Of a stretch of DNA of 64,000 bases, positions 36,308 through 45,279 are shown in pieces. Location: NCBI RefSeq assembly GCF_000300335.1, contig NZ_AMRM01000013.1:1-64000 (forward strand), given 5' to 3'. How positions within the stretch are numbered: position 1 is the stretch's first letter; every line of letters starts with the position of its first letter. Made by a program: the position numbers and the translations under genes. The stretch is from Nitratireductor pacificus pht-3B. Lineage in GTDB: Bacteria > Pseudomonadota > Alphaproteobacteria > Rhizobiales > Rhizobiaceae. The notes under the pieces were generated by a model. The model was not told the origin of the DNA and did not search any database. It worked only from the letters and a program-made list of their open reading frames with translations.

Positions 36308-37702
36308 TCACGCGAGCGCGCGTGCCAGCGCCGCGAAAATGCGTTCATCCTCGCACTGCGCCACGTTGAAGCGCAGGAAACCTCCCGCCTGGCGGGCATG
36401 GCTGAAGGCGTTGCCCGGCGCCAGCACGATCTTCTCGGCGAGCATCCGGCGCGCCAGGTCCGCCGCGTCCATTCCGTCGGGAAGCCGGCACCAGACGAAC
36501 ATGCCGGCCTGCGGCTCGATCCATGGCGCGATGCCGATCCGGCGCAGTTGCGCCAGCGTCTCCTCCATGGCGCGCGCCAGGCGCGACCGGACCGTGTCCA
36601 TGTGCTTGCGATAGCTGCCATCCTGCAGCAGCGTCAGGACCAGTTCGGCGGACAGGGCCGGCCCGCCGAAGGCCGTCGCGATCCTCAGATCGACCAGCCC
36701 TTCGATCCAGTCGGCCGGCGCGGCGATGTAGCCGCAGCGCACCGACGCGGACAGGGATTTTGAAAAGCTGCCGATATAGACAACCCGCGACAGCCCGTCG
36801 AAGGCGGCGAGGCGCGGCGCCGGGCCCGCCTCGAAATCGGCGAAGATGTCGTCCTCGACGATGGTCATGCCCGCCTGGTCGGCAAGCGTCAGGAGGCGGT
36901 GCGCCGTCACCGGCGACAGCGTCGCGCCGGTGGGGTTGTGCAGGGCCGAGTTGGTGACGTAGAGGCGCGGTGCGTGCTCCGCCACTGCCCCGGCGAACCC
37001 CGCCACGTCCGGCCCCGCTGCCGTGTAGGGAATGCCGACGATCTTCACCTGATGCGCGCGCAGCAATGCGTGAAAGTTGAAGTAGCAGGGATCGTCGACC
37101 AGAACCGTGTCGCCCGGATTCAGGAGGAAGCGGCAGACTAGGTCGATCGCCTGCGTGCCGGATTCCGTCAGCATGATCTGGCCCGGCGCCGCCTCGATGC
37201 CGTGTCCGGCCATGCGGCGCGCGAGAAGCGCCCGCAGCGCCGGCAGGCCGAGCGGCGTGCCGTAATCGGCGAGGCCCGCCGGCTCGGCGCGCGCCGCCGC
37301 GCGCAACGCCCGGCGCAATCCCTCGACCGGCATCCAGGATGGCGGCAGCCAGCCGCATCCGGGAATGAGCAGGTCGTCACCCGCGCCCAGCGCCTGGCGC
37401 GAGATCCACAAGGGGTCGACCTCGCGCACACGCTCGGGCCCGGTCTCGGCGAGCGATAGTGGCGCAAGGGGCGCCGTCACGTAGAACCCCGAACCCGGTT
37501 GCGAACGGATGACGCCCTCCGCCGCCAGCCGGTCATAGGCCTCGACGACCGTCGATTTGGAGACCCGCATCGAGCGCGCGCAGCCGCGTATGGACGGCAG
37601 CCTCATCCCCGGTGTCAGACTGCGATTGGCGATCCTGCCACGAATCGTCTCCATCACCTCCGCCAGCAAGGTGGTGCGGCTTTCCGGGTCTGTCAGGGCC
37701 AT
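36308..37702 (-). CDS. MocR/PdxR-type GntR regulator with aminotransferase-like domain
   Basis: 464 residues: GntR winged-helix domain (about 8-75, with LPSIRGCARSMRVSKSTVVEAYDRL) linked to a fold-type-I aminotransferase-like domain. The PLP lysine is in SFSKSLSASVRCGY. MocR proteins sense PLP or amino acids and usually activate a divergent gene. Here the divergent partner, 105 bp away, is an EamA-family exporter, so an amino-acid or vitamer efflux role is plausible. Confidence 0.9.
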   Translation of the reverse strand: MALTDPESRTTLLAEVMETIRGRIANRSLTPGMRLPSIRGCARSMRVSKSTVVEAYDRLAAEGVIRSQPGSGFYVTAPLAPLSLAETGPERVREVDPLWISRQALGAGDDLLIPGCGWLPPSWMPVEGLRRALRAAARAEPAGLADYGTPLGLPALRALLARRMAGHGIEAAPGQIMLTESGTQAIDLVCRFLLNPGDTVLVDDPCYFNFHALLRAHQVKIVGIPYTAAGPDVAGFAGAVAEHAPRLYVTNSALHNPTGATLSPVTAHRLLTLADQAGMTIVEDDIFADFEAGPAPRLAAFDGLSRVVYIGSFSKSLSASVRCGYIAAPADWIEGLVDLRIATAFGGPALSAELVLTLLQDGSYRKHMDTVRSRLARAMEETLAQLRRIGIAPWIEPQAGMFVWCRLPDGMDAADLARRMLAEKIVLAPGNAFSHARQAGGFLRFNVAQCEDERIFAALARALA

Positions 37703-37712
37703 CCGTACTGCT

Positions 37713-37757
37713 CATCCAACCATTACAGTCAGGTGAAATTGTACTGCATTGTATCTG
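37713..37757. promoter_or_regulatory. Direct repeats in the MocR/EamA divergent promoter
   Basis: GTACTGC-type elements occur at 37715-37720 and 37741-37746, and ATTGTACTGC (37738-37747) is followed directly by ATTGTATCTG (37748-37757). MocR-type regulators bind two or more direct repeats in such divergent gaps, so these are candidate operator half-sites. Confidence 0.45.
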
Positions 37758-37807
37758 GTAGCGTCACGTCCTTTCCCGCACATGGGAGCCGAGACAAGGA
37801 GCATGCC

Positions 37808-38707
37808 ATGAACAAGACGATGAGCGGGTGGGGCAACGGGCTTCTGGGTGTCCTGATCTTCAGCGGATCGCTGCCGGCGACCCGTGTCGCCGTGATGGGG
37901 TTCGATCCCGTCTTCCTGACAGGCGCGCGGGCCACCCTCGCCGGCCTTCTCGCCGGCGTCCTCGTCCTGGCGTTTCGCGCCAGAAGGCCCCGACGGCAGG
38001 ATCTCTTCGCGCTCGTCATCGTCGCGCTCGGCGTCGTCGTCGGGTTCCCGCTTCTGACCGCGCTGGCGCTGGAGCATGTGACCTCGGCCCATTCCATCGT
38101 CTTCGTCGGATTGCTGCCGCTGGCGACGGCGGTCTTCGGCGTGCTGCGCGGCGGCGAGCGTCCGCGCCCCGCCTTCTGGCTGTTCTCTATCGCCGGTAGC
38201 GCGCTTGTCGTCGGCTTCGCCTTCAGTCAGGGCATGACCGCCTCGCCGCTCGGCGACCTGCTGATGCTCGGCGCCATCCTTGTCTGCGGCCTCGGCTATG
38301 CGGAGGGCGCGACCCTGTCGCGCAGGATGGGCGGCTGGCAGGTGATCTGCTGGGCCCTTCTCCTCTCCCTCCCCGTAATGCTCGTCGTCACCCTCGTCGC
38401 CCTACCGGGAGGTTTCAGGGCGCCTGATGTCCCGGCCTGGATCGGCCTCGGCTACGTCACGGTCTTCAGCATGCTCGTCGGCTTCGTCTTCTGGTATCGG
38501 GGACTGGCGCTCGGCGGGACGGTTGCCGTCGGCCAGCTGCAGCTGCTCCAGCCCTTTTTCGGGCTGGCGCTCGCAGCGCTGCTGCTCGGCGAGACGGTCA
38601 CCGGCGGAATGCTCGCCGTCACCATCGCGGTCGTTGCCTGCGTGGCCGGAGCGAAGGCCTTCGCCGGCCGGCCACAAGTCGCGAAAGCACGGGTCCCCGC
38701 CGAATAG
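37808..38707 (+). CDS. EamA/DMT-family transporter
   Basis: 299 residues with ten hydrophobic segments and the duplicated EamA domain layout (about 8-140 and 150-285). Start ATG 37808 is supported by AAGGAG. DMT exporters of this RhaT/YdcZ-like group move amino acids and other small metabolites out of the cell. Divergent pairing with a MocR regulator is very common for this family and suggests induction by the exported amine or amino acid. The substrate is unknown. Confidence 0.85.
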   Translation: MNKTMSGWGNGLLGVLIFSGSLPATRVAVMGFDPVFLTGARATLAGLLAGVLVLAFRARRPRRQDLFALVIVALGVVVGFPLLTALALEHVTSAHSIVFVGLLPLATAVFGVLRGGERPRPAFWLFSIAGSALVVGFAFSQGMTASPLGDLLMLGAILVCGLGYAEGATLSRRMGGWQVICWALLLSLPVMLVVTLVALPGGFRAPDVPAWIGLGYVTVFSMLVGFVFWYRGLALGGTVAVGQLQLLQPFFGLALAALLLGETVTGGMLAVTIAVVACVAGAKAFAGRPQVAKARVPAE

Positions 38708-38725
38708 GCAGAAACCTACTCGGCG
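38698..38725. terminator. Hairpin spanning two convergent stop codons
   Basis: CGCCGAATAGG and CCTACTCGGCG form an 11-bp stem with one mismatch around CAGAAA. The stop codons of the EamA gene (38705-38707) and the RND gene (38716-38718, other strand) lie in the two arms. A bidirectional terminator is likely, though there is no T-run. Confidence 0.5.
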
Positions 38726-41700
38726 GCTTCCGGCAACGCCATCACACCCGGGCAGCCGTCATCTTTCCGCGTGTCCTCGGCCTCGAAGTCCGGCCGCCGC
38801 ACACGGTAGAAGGCCGCATAGAGCGACGGCACGAACAGGATCGTCAGCACCGTGGCCACTGCGAGGCCGCCCATGATGGCGAACGCCATCGGCCCCCAGA
38901 ACACGTTGCGCGACAGGGGCACCATGGCGAGGATCGCGGCCAGCGCGGTGAGAACGACGGGCCGCGTGCGCCGCACGGTCGCCTCGATGATCGCGCTCCA
39001 CTTGTCGCGCCCGTCGGCGATGTCCGCCTCGATCTGGTCGACCAGGATGACCGTGTTGCGCATGATCATGCCGGCGAGCGCGATCAGACCGAGCAGCGCG
39101 ACAAAGCCGAAGGGCTGGTTGAAGACGAGCAGGCCGAGCGCCGCCCCGATCAGGCCGAGCGGTGCCGTCGCGAAGACCAGCGCCAGCTGCGAAAAGCTCT
39201 GCAACTGGATCATCAGCAGCGTCAGCATGGCGAGGACCATGATCGGGAAGACCTGGAACAGCGCCACATTGGCCTTGGCGCTTTCCTCGATGGCGCCGCC
39301 CATCTCGATGCGGTAACCGAGCGGCAGTTCCTCCATCAGCGGCTTCAGGGTCGGCAGGATTTCCGACGAGACATCCGGCGGCTGGACGCCGGCCGGCACG
39401 TCGGCGCGGACGGTGATCAGCATGTCCCGGTTCTGCCGCCACAGGATCGGCTCCTCGTGGCCATAGACCACGCGGGCGACCTGCGACAGGGGCACCGCCG
39501 TGCCGCCACGTGTGGCGATTGTGAGATCGCCCAGATGCGCGATGTCGAGACGCTCGCTCTCCACCGCGCGCGCCACCACATCGATGGTCTCGATGCCGTC
39601 GCGCACCGCGGTCACCGTATAGCCCGACAGCAGGGTCTGCAGGGTCTGGCCGATATCCTGCGGCGTCAGGCCGAGCGCCCTGGCGCGGTCCTGATCAACC
39701 TCGAGACGAATCGACTTCGCCTGCTCGTTCCAGTCCAGATTGGGGTCGAGCGCACGCGGGTTCTGCGCCATCACGTCGCGCACCTGATAGGCGATGCGGC
39801 GCACCTCCAGCGGGTCGGGGCCGACGACGCGGAACTGGACCGGGAAACCGACCGGCGGCCCGAACACCAGCTCCGTCACGCGGACCCGCGCCTGTGGCAA
39901 TCCGCCCTCGGCCACATAATCCTGCAGCCGCGCCTTGACCCGGTCGCGCGCGGCCGCGTCCGCCGTGCGCATCTCCAGGATGGCATAGTTCGGCTTGGGC
40001 AGCTCCGGATTGGACGCCAGGAACCAGCGCGGGGCGCCGGCACCGGTATAGGTGCTGTAGGTCAGCACCTCCGGGTCGGCGGCAACCACCGCCTCCATCT
40101 CTCGGACGGCCGCCTCCGTCGCCTTGAAGGGCGCACCTTCCGGCAGGCGGATCTCGACCATCAGCTCGGGCCGCGGCGAGGTCGGGAAGAACTGCTGCTG
40201 GACGAAGCCGAAGGCCCAGATCGACATGGCGAACAGGCCGATGACGGCGGCGATCACCAGCCAGCGCCAGGAGACACACCAGTCGACCACGGCGCGCAGG
40301 GCATTGTAGAGACGGGTGTCGTAGATGTCGTGATGGCCGCCCTCGCCCGCTGCCGCGGAACCACGCTTGTGGAAGTCGGGCAACAGCTTGACGCCGATAT
40401 AGGGGGTGAAGACGACCGCGACGAACCAGGAGGCGACCAGCGCGATGGTGACCACCCAGAAGATGCCGCCGGCATATTCGCCCGCCGTCGACTGGGCGAA
40501 GCCGACGGGCAGGAAACCCGCCGCGGTCACCAGCGTGCCGGTCAGCATCGGAAAGGCGGTCGACGTCCAGGCGAAGGTCGCCGCCTTCAGCCGGTCGTAA
40601 CCCTGCTCCATCTTCACCACCATCATCTCGACCGCGATGATCGCGTCGTCGACCAGGAGGCCGAGCGCGATGATCAGGGCGCCGAGCGTGATGCGCTCCA
40701 GGCTCATGCCGAGGAGATCGAGCGCGATCATGACGATCGCCAGGACGAGCGGCACAGCGAGCGCGACGACGATGCCCGTGCGCCAGCCCAGCGACAGGAA
40801 GCTGACGGCGAGAACGATGACCAGCGCTTCCAGGAAGACCTTGATGAACTCGCCGACCGATTCCTGCACCACCTCCGGCTGGTCGGCGATCAATTCCACC
40901 TCCAGCCCGACCGGCAGGTCCGCGCGGGCTGCATTCATCGCCGTCTCGAGATTCTCCCCCAGCGTCAGGATGTTGGCGCCTTCGGCCATGACGACGCCGA
41001 TGGCGATCGCCTCGCGTCCCTCGTGCCGGGCGGTGAAGGTGGGGGGATCCTGATAGCCGCGGCTGATCTCGGCAATATCGCCGAGACGGAACACCGTGCC
41101 GTTGACGGAGACCGGAACGGCGGCCACCGCGTCCACACCGTTCAGCGCGCCCTCGACGCGCAGGAACACCCGATCGGAAGCGGTCTCGATCTCGCCGGCC
41201 GGCGTCACGGCGTTCTGCGCGGCGATGGAGTTGAAGATCAGCTGCGGATCGATGCCGAGCGTGGCGAGCTTCGAATGCGAGACCTCGACATGGATGCGCT
41301 CGTCCTGCTCGCCATAGAAGCGCACCTTCTCCACATCCGGCACGCGCAGCAGGCGCTGGCGAATGTCTTCGGCGGCATCCTTCAGGTCGCGCATGGTGGC
41401 GCCCTCGCCCGACAGCATGTAGAGCGCGCTGTCGACATCGCCGAACTCGTCGTTGAAGAAGGGGCCGATCACGCCGGCAGGCAGGCTGCCGCGAATGTCA
41501 CCGACGCGCTTGCGCACCTGATACCAGATGTCCGCCACCGCGCCGGGCGGCGTGGTGTCGTCGAGCTGCAGCTGCATGAAGGTCGATCCCGGCTTCGAAT
41601 AGGTGCGCACCTTGTCGAAATAGGGGATCTCCTGCAGCATCTTCTCGATCGGATCGGCCACCTGCCGCTGGACTTCCTCGGCGGTGGCGCCCGGCCAGAC

Positions 41701-41856
41701 CGCCGTCACCACCATCACCTTGATCGTGAAGCTCGGATCCTCGGCGCGGCCGAGGCGGGAATAGGAATAGGCCCCGCCCAGCGACAGGACGATGATCAGG
41801 AACAGGACAAGAGCCTGATGGGTCACCGCCCACTGGGAAAGGTTGAAACGCTGCAT
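38716..41856 (-). CDS. RND efflux pump inner-membrane permease
   Basis: 1046 residues, the normal length for HAE1/AcrB-like or multidrug/cation RND permeases. Layout: N-terminal helix (about 12-30), a large periplasmic domain, a block of helices near 335-535, a second periplasmic domain and C-terminal helices. The acidic pair in transmembrane helix 4 needed for proton transfer is in LVDDAIIAVEMM. ATG 41856 follows the membrane-fusion protein gene by 13 bp. It needs an outer-membrane TolC-like partner, which is not in the window. Confidence 0.92.
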   Translation of the reverse strand: MQRFNLSQWAVTHQALVLFLIIVLSLGGAYSYSRLGRAEDPSFTIKVMVVTAVWPGATAEEVQRQVADPIEKMLQEIPYFDKVRTYSKPGSTFMQLQLDDTTPPGAVADIWYQVRKRVGDIRGSLPAGVIGPFFNDEFGDVDSALYMLSGEGATMRDLKDAAEDIRQRLLRVPDVEKVRFYGEQDERIHVEVSHSKLATLGIDPQLIFNSIAAQNAVTPAGEIETASDRVFLRVEGALNGVDAVAAVPVSVNGTVFRLGDIAEISRGYQDPPTFTARHEGREAIAIGVVMAEGANILTLGENLETAMNAARADLPVGLEVELIADQPEVVQESVGEFIKVFLEALVIVLAVSFLSLGWRTGIVVALAVPLVLAIVMIALDLLGMSLERITLGALIIALGLLVDDAIIAVEMMVVKMEQGYDRLKAATFAWTSTAFPMLTGTLVTAAGFLPVGFAQSTAGEYAGGIFWVVTIALVASWFVAVVFTPYIGVKLLPDFHKRGSAAAGEGGHHDIYDTRLYNALRAVVDWCVSWRWLVIAAVIGLFAMSIWAFGFVQQQFFPTSPRPELMVEIRLPEGAPFKATEAAVREMEAVVAADPEVLTYSTYTGAGAPRWFLASNPELPKPNYAILEMRTADAAARDRVKARLQDYVAEGGLPQARVRVTELVFGPPVGFPVQFRVVGPDPLEVRRIAYQVRDVMAQNPRALDPNLDWNEQAKSIRLEVDQDRARALGLTPQDIGQTLQTLLSGYTVTAVRDGIETIDVVARAVESERLDIAHLGDLTIATRGGTAVPLSQVARVVYGHEEPILWRQNRDMLITVRADVPAGVQPPDVSSEILPTLKPLMEELPLGYRIEMGGAIEESAKANVALFQVFPIMVLAMLTLLMIQLQSFSQLALVFATAPLGLIGAALGLLVFNQPFGFVALLGLIALAGMIMRNTVILVDQIEADIADGRDKWSAIIEATVRRTRPVVLTALAAILAMVPLSRNVFWGPMAFAIMGGLAVATVLTILFVPSLYAAFYRVRRPDFEAEDTRKDDGCPGVMALPEAAE

Positions 41857-41869
41857 GTCGGCCCCCGGG

Positions 41870-42961
41870 TCAGCGCGCGCTGGCGGACTGGATTTCGGCA
41901 AGCCGGACCCTGTCGCCGGCCTCCAGTTTCTGTACGCCGAGGGTGACGATCTTCTCGCCTCCCTCGAGGCCGCCGCTGACGACGGCCTTCTCCGACTGGT
42001 AAGCCTCGACGACGACCGGCCGGCGCTCAAGCGCGCTGGAGGTCGGATCGACCACGAAGACCACCGGTCCACGGCCGTCGTCGAGGAGCGCTGTCATCGG
42101 CACGCGGGCAACGGGCACCGGATTGCCTTTGGTCAGCGATACGGTTGCGGTCATGCCGAGGCGCACCGCCTCATCCGCGCCGGCGATGGAGAAGCGGACC
42201 GGATAGGTCCGGCTCGTGCCGCTCGCCTCGGGCGAAACCTCGCGCAGCTCCGCCGGATAGGCTTCGCCGCCCGCCCAGAGCACGACGCTGGCCTGTGACC
42301 CTTCGAGATCGGCAAGGCGGCTTTCGGGGATCGCCACCTCGACCTCCTTCTCGTCCAGCCGGGCGATGCTGACCACGGTCTGCCCCGCGGCGATCACCTG
42401 GCCGGCCTCGGCGGTGGCGATGCTCACCACGCCGGGTGCGGAAGCCTTCAGTTCGCTGTACCCCATCTGGTTGGCGGCCAGCGCAACGCTGCGCTTCGCC
42501 TGTTCGTGCCGCGAGCTGGCCTCGTCCACGGCCAGCGATTGCGCGTCGATGGCGGCCTGGGCGACATGGCCGCGCTCGAACAGCGCGCGGGCGCGGGCCG
42601 CGTCGGCCTCGGCCTTGGCGAGGCTCGCAGCCGCCGCCTGCAGCTCGGCGCGCCGCTGCTCGAGCTGGAGATTGAGATCGACCGGGTCGAGGCGGGCCAG
42701 CACCTGCCCTTCCTCCACGGTGTCGCCGACATCGACCAGCCGCGCGGCGACCTTGCCGCCGACGCGGAACGCTTCCGCCACCTCGATGCGGGGGGTGACG
42801 ATGCCGGTATAGGTGCGCGTCTCTGCCAGCGGGGCAAGGCGCACCGTCTCGACACGCACGACCGGATCGGGCTGCTCGGCTGCCTCCTCCTTCTGGCACC
42901 CGGCCAGAAGAGCCGCGCCAGCAGCCACCAGGACAATCCGTTTGAGCATTAACAGCGACAT
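41870..42961 (-). CDS. RND membrane fusion (adaptor) lipoprotein
   Basis: 363 residues. N-terminus MLKRIVLVAAGAALLAGC is a lipoprotein signal peptide with lipobox LAGC, so the mature protein is anchored to the periplasmic face of the inner membrane. Then a lipoyl/barrel-sandwich half (FRVGGKVAARLVDVGDTVEEG), a coiled-coil hairpin (about 95-160) and beta-barrel domain. Start ATG 42961 with GAGG upstream; four codons later another ATG would also preserve the signal. It forms an operon with the permease and lies just downstream of a TetR gene on the same strand. Confidence 0.9.
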   Translation of the reverse strand: MSLLMLKRIVLVAAGAALLAGCQKEEAAEQPDPVVRVETVRLAPLAETRTYTGIVTPRIEVAEAFRVGGKVAARLVDVGDTVEEGQVLARLDPVDLNLQLEQRRAELQAAAASLAKAEADAARARALFERGHVAQAAIDAQSLAVDEASSRHEQAKRSVALAANQMGYSELKASAPGVVSIATAEAGQVIAAGQTVVSIARLDEKEVEVAIPESRLADLEGSQASVVLWAGGEAYPAELREVSPEASGTSRTYPVRFSIAGADEAVRLGMTATVSLTKGNPVPVARVPMTALLDDGRGPVVFVVDPTSSALERRPVVVEAYQSEKAVVSGGLEGGEKIVTLGVQKLEAGDRVRLAEIQSASAR

Positions 42962-43050
42962 CTGCGCCTCATATTCTGAATAGTGTTGAATAACGAATTT
43001 GAACAATCGTCATTTTTTGGATGTGCGAAATCGCGCTCCACGGCGCGATG
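42962..43050 (-). promoter_or_regulatory. RND operon promoter region with phased TTCA repeats
   Basis: On the leftward strand the gap reads with three TTCA tetramers about 10-11 bp apart (GTTCA, ATTCA, ATTCA) and an inverted TGAATA/TATTCA pair. Such phased half-sites in front of an efflux operon that follows a TetR gene suggest the TetR operator. Confidence 0.35.
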
Positions 43051-43665
43051 CTAGTCTCTCTTGCCCAGTGCTTTCAGGATGAAACCCATCTGCTCGCGCA
43101 GTCCCGCCTCGGTATCCTCGCCGTTCTGCATGCAGTTCTCGATCAGCATCGGATGGAAGAAGGGCACGAAAGCCGTCTTTACGCAGCGCGCCGCCTCGGC
43201 CGGGTCCTCGACGTCGAACTCGCCCGCAGCCACGCCTTCCCGGATAATGCCCTCGACGATGGTCGTGATGCGCTCGATATGCGCCTTGATGATCGACCAG
43301 TTCTCCTGCATCGCCGCGACAATCATGTCGTGCGTGCGCTTTTCCTTGAGAAGCGTCGCCTTGTTGTGGATATGGATCGCCGTCAAAAGGCGGACGAGCT
43401 TTTCGGAGGCGGGATTGGAGGAACGGGCGATCCCGAACGCAAACTCGGCCACCTCCTCCACGACGCGGCCGCAGATGCACTCGTTGATGGCGCCCTTTGA
43501 GGGGAAGAAGCGATAGATGTTCGCCGGACTCATTCCGAGTTCCGTTGCGATGTCGGCGACCGACGTCTTCTGATACCCGACCCGGCGGAAGAACTCCTCG
43601 GCGACTTCGAGAATCCGCGCGCGGGTTTCCTCAGGGTCGGTTCGTGGGCGTGCTGGCTGGATCAT
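43051..43665 (-). CDS. TetR-family transcriptional regulator
   Basis: 204 residues. N-terminal HTH (about 12-58): TRARILEVAEEFFRRVGYQ then TSVADIATELGMSPANIYRFF. The C-terminal ligand domain is all helical, of the AcrR/TetR_C group. It is upstream of the adaptor-permease pair on the same strand (89-bp gap) and most likely represses it, releasing on binding of the pump substrate. ATG 43665 with AGGAAAGAGA upstream. Confidence 0.9.
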   Translation of the reverse strand: MIQPARPRTDPEETRARILEVAEEFFRRVGYQKTSVADIATELGMSPANIYRFFPSKGAINECICGRVVEEVAEFAFGIARSSNPASEKLVRLLTAIHIHNKATLLKEKRTHDMIVAAMQENWSIIKAHIERITTIVEGIIREGVAAGEFDVEDPAEAARCVKTAFVPFFHPMLIENCMQNGEDTEAGLREQMGFILKALGKRD

Positions 43666-43688
43666 GGATGTCTCTTTCCTGACGAATA

Positions 43689-43717
43689 TTGATAATCATC
43701 AGGTTTCAGAATGTCAA
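43689..43717 (-). promoter_or_regulatory. Near-consensus sigma-70 promoter for the TetR gene
   Basis: On the minus strand TTGACA (43717-43712) is followed after exactly 17 bp by TATCAA (43694-43689). The predicted start is about 43682, giving a leader of under 20 nt. TGATGATTATCA overlaps the -10, an imperfect palindrome that also resembles part of a Fur box and could be an operator. Confidence 0.6.
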
Positions 43718-43877
43718 GCCAGCCGTCTGCCTCCCCGGAAGAGAGCACGTCACCCGCAATGGGGAACCGGCGCAAACCGATTGAGGGAGATCAGGGGGTT
43801 TGTCGCGGCTCCGCACCCGATCCCATTTCTCCCGCATGCAGGGGAGGTCCGGGCGCTTCCAAACGCCGCAGGCGGCT

Positions 43878-44165
43878 TCAGGCGGAGACCGTCCAGCTGG
43901 CCTCGAATTCCTCGCGCCAGGCGAAGCGCTTCAGGTGGTCGAACACGACACCCTGAACCCGCTCCATTTCTTCGTCCGTCTTCGTCTCGCAATCGATCGT
44001 CAGCGCCTTCTCGTCCGCGCTGAGGCGGCAGTCACCAAAGGGGAAGTCCACCCGCCCACGCTCCGCATCGAATTCGACCGAAACCTTGTGCGCGAAATGC
44101 TTGCAGAGCTGCTGCAGATATTTGGATGCGTGCGCGGTCGCGATGACGGCCGTCGAACTGGGCAT
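43878..44165 (-). CDS. DUF2218 domain protein
   Basis: 95 residues from ATG 44165 with AAAGGAG seven bases upstream. It matches the small DUF2218 family (HASKYLQQLCKHFAHKVSVEFD at the N-terminus, then DFPFGDCRLSADEKAL). Members are often next to iron or siderophore uptake genes, as here where it diverges from an iron-chelate ABC operon. Biochemical function is unknown; a heme- or iron-related role is inferred from position and from the shared operator region. Confidence 0.75.
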   Translation of the reverse strand: MPSSTAVIATAHASKYLQQLCKHFAHKVSVEFDAERGRVDFPFGDCRLSADEKALTIDCETKTDEEMERVQGVVFDHLKRFAWREEFEASWTVSA

Positions 44166-44230
44166 TGGCAAACTCCTTTGAGCCATAAAATCGCGGGCGC
44201 TGCTCATGGAAGAATGCCGCCCATCAAAGT

Positions 44231-44245
44231 TGATTATGAAGATCA
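44231..44245. promoter_or_regulatory. RirA-type iron-responsive operator (TGA-N9-TCA)
   Basis: TGATTATGAAGATCA fits the TGA-N9-TCA iron-responsive motif bound by RirA in Rhizobiales. It lies in the 178-bp gap between the divergent DUF2218 gene and the iron-chelate ABC operon, so it could repress both under iron sufficiency. Confidence 0.5.
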
Positions 44246-44343
44246 TATTTGATAACGGATGGCCAGGCAAGACAGGGTTCCTAACCGGAACGGTCATGTG
44301 ACCCGATTGCCTGGTCCTTATTCCTATCCCGGAGCCTACGATC

Positions 44344-45273
44344 ATGCTGAACGTCTCTTATCTCGCGCGGCTGTTATCGCCGCTGCTCATCCTCGCGGCC
44401 CTGCTTCTGCCTACGCTCTCCCAGGCGCAGGAGATCACCGTTCAGCACGCACAGGGCGAGACCGTTTTGAACGGCGTGCCGAAAAAGGTCTTCACCTTCG
44501 ATCTGGCCGCGCTCGACACGCTCGACGCGCTGGGCGTCGAGGTGGCCGGCGTGCCGTCGGCGCTGATCCCCGACTATCTGGAGAAGTATCGCGGCGACGC
44601 CTATGCGAAAATCGGCTCGCTGTTCGAGCCTGACTTCGAGGCGGTCAACGCCGCCGCGCCCGACCTGATCATCGTTGCCGGTCGCTCAGCGCCGCAATAT
44701 GCCGCGCTGTCGCGCATCGCTCCGACCATCGACCTGACCGTGGCGCCCGACGCCTTCTTCGCCGGCGCCAAGAAGAACACCGAAACACTGGCCCGGATCT
44801 TCGGCAAGGAGGACAAGGCCGCGGAACTGATCGCCCAGCTAGACAGCTCCGTCGCCGAGCTGCGCGCGCACGCCGACAGCGCCGGAAAGGCGCTGATCAT
44901 CCTGACCAATGGCGGGAAGATCTCCGCCTATGGCACCGGCTCCCGCTTCGGCTGGGTCCACCAGGATCTCGGTATCCAGCCGGCGGTCGACGATGTCGAG
45001 GCGGCGACCCATGGCGAGGCGGTTTCGTTCGAATTCATCCTGAAGACCAATCCCGACTGGCTGATCGTGGTCGATCGCGACTCGGCCGTCGGCAATTCCG
45101 GCCAGACCGCCAGGCAGACGCTCGACAACGAGCTGATCGCCGCCACGGAAGCCGCGAAGAACGACCGCATCTTCTATGCCGACACGGTGCGTTGGTACCT
45201 GGTGGGCGGCGGCATTTCCTCCCTCCAGACGGTCGTCGACAATCTGGCCAAGGCGCTGGGCGGACAGGGCTGA
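44344..45273 (+). CDS. Iron-chelate ABC transporter periplasmic binding protein
   Basis: 309 residues with a Sec signal peptide ending at LSQA-QE. Two-lobed periplasmic-binding fold of the FecB/BtuF class; the sequence (VPKKVFTFDLAALDTLDALG, DLIIVAGRSAPQY, WLIVVDRD) is of the FatB/YclQ/CeuE type that binds ferric catecholate or petrobactin-like siderophores. It starts a four-gene operon with two permeases and an ATPase. GGAG upstream of ATG 44344. No TonB-dependent receptor is present nearby. Confidence 0.88.
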   Translation: MLNVSYLARLLSPLLILAALLLPTLSQAQEITVQHAQGETVLNGVPKKVFTFDLAALDTLDALGVEVAGVPSALIPDYLEKYRGDAYAKIGSLFEPDFEAVNAAAPDLIIVAGRSAPQYAALSRIAPTIDLTVAPDAFFAGAKKNTETLARIFGKEDKAAELIAQLDSSVAELRAHADSAGKALIILTNGGKISAYGTGSRFGWVHQDLGIQPAVDDVEAATHGEAVSFEFILKTNPDWLIVVDRDSAVGNSGQTARQTLDNELIAATEAAKNDRIFYADTVRWYLVGGGISSLQTVVDNLAKALGGQG

Positions 45274-45279
45274 TCCTTC

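Noticed and set aside
39457-41946. 829-codon plus-strand frame opposite the RND permease
   Set aside because: Shadow of the permease gene; low complexity and no motif.
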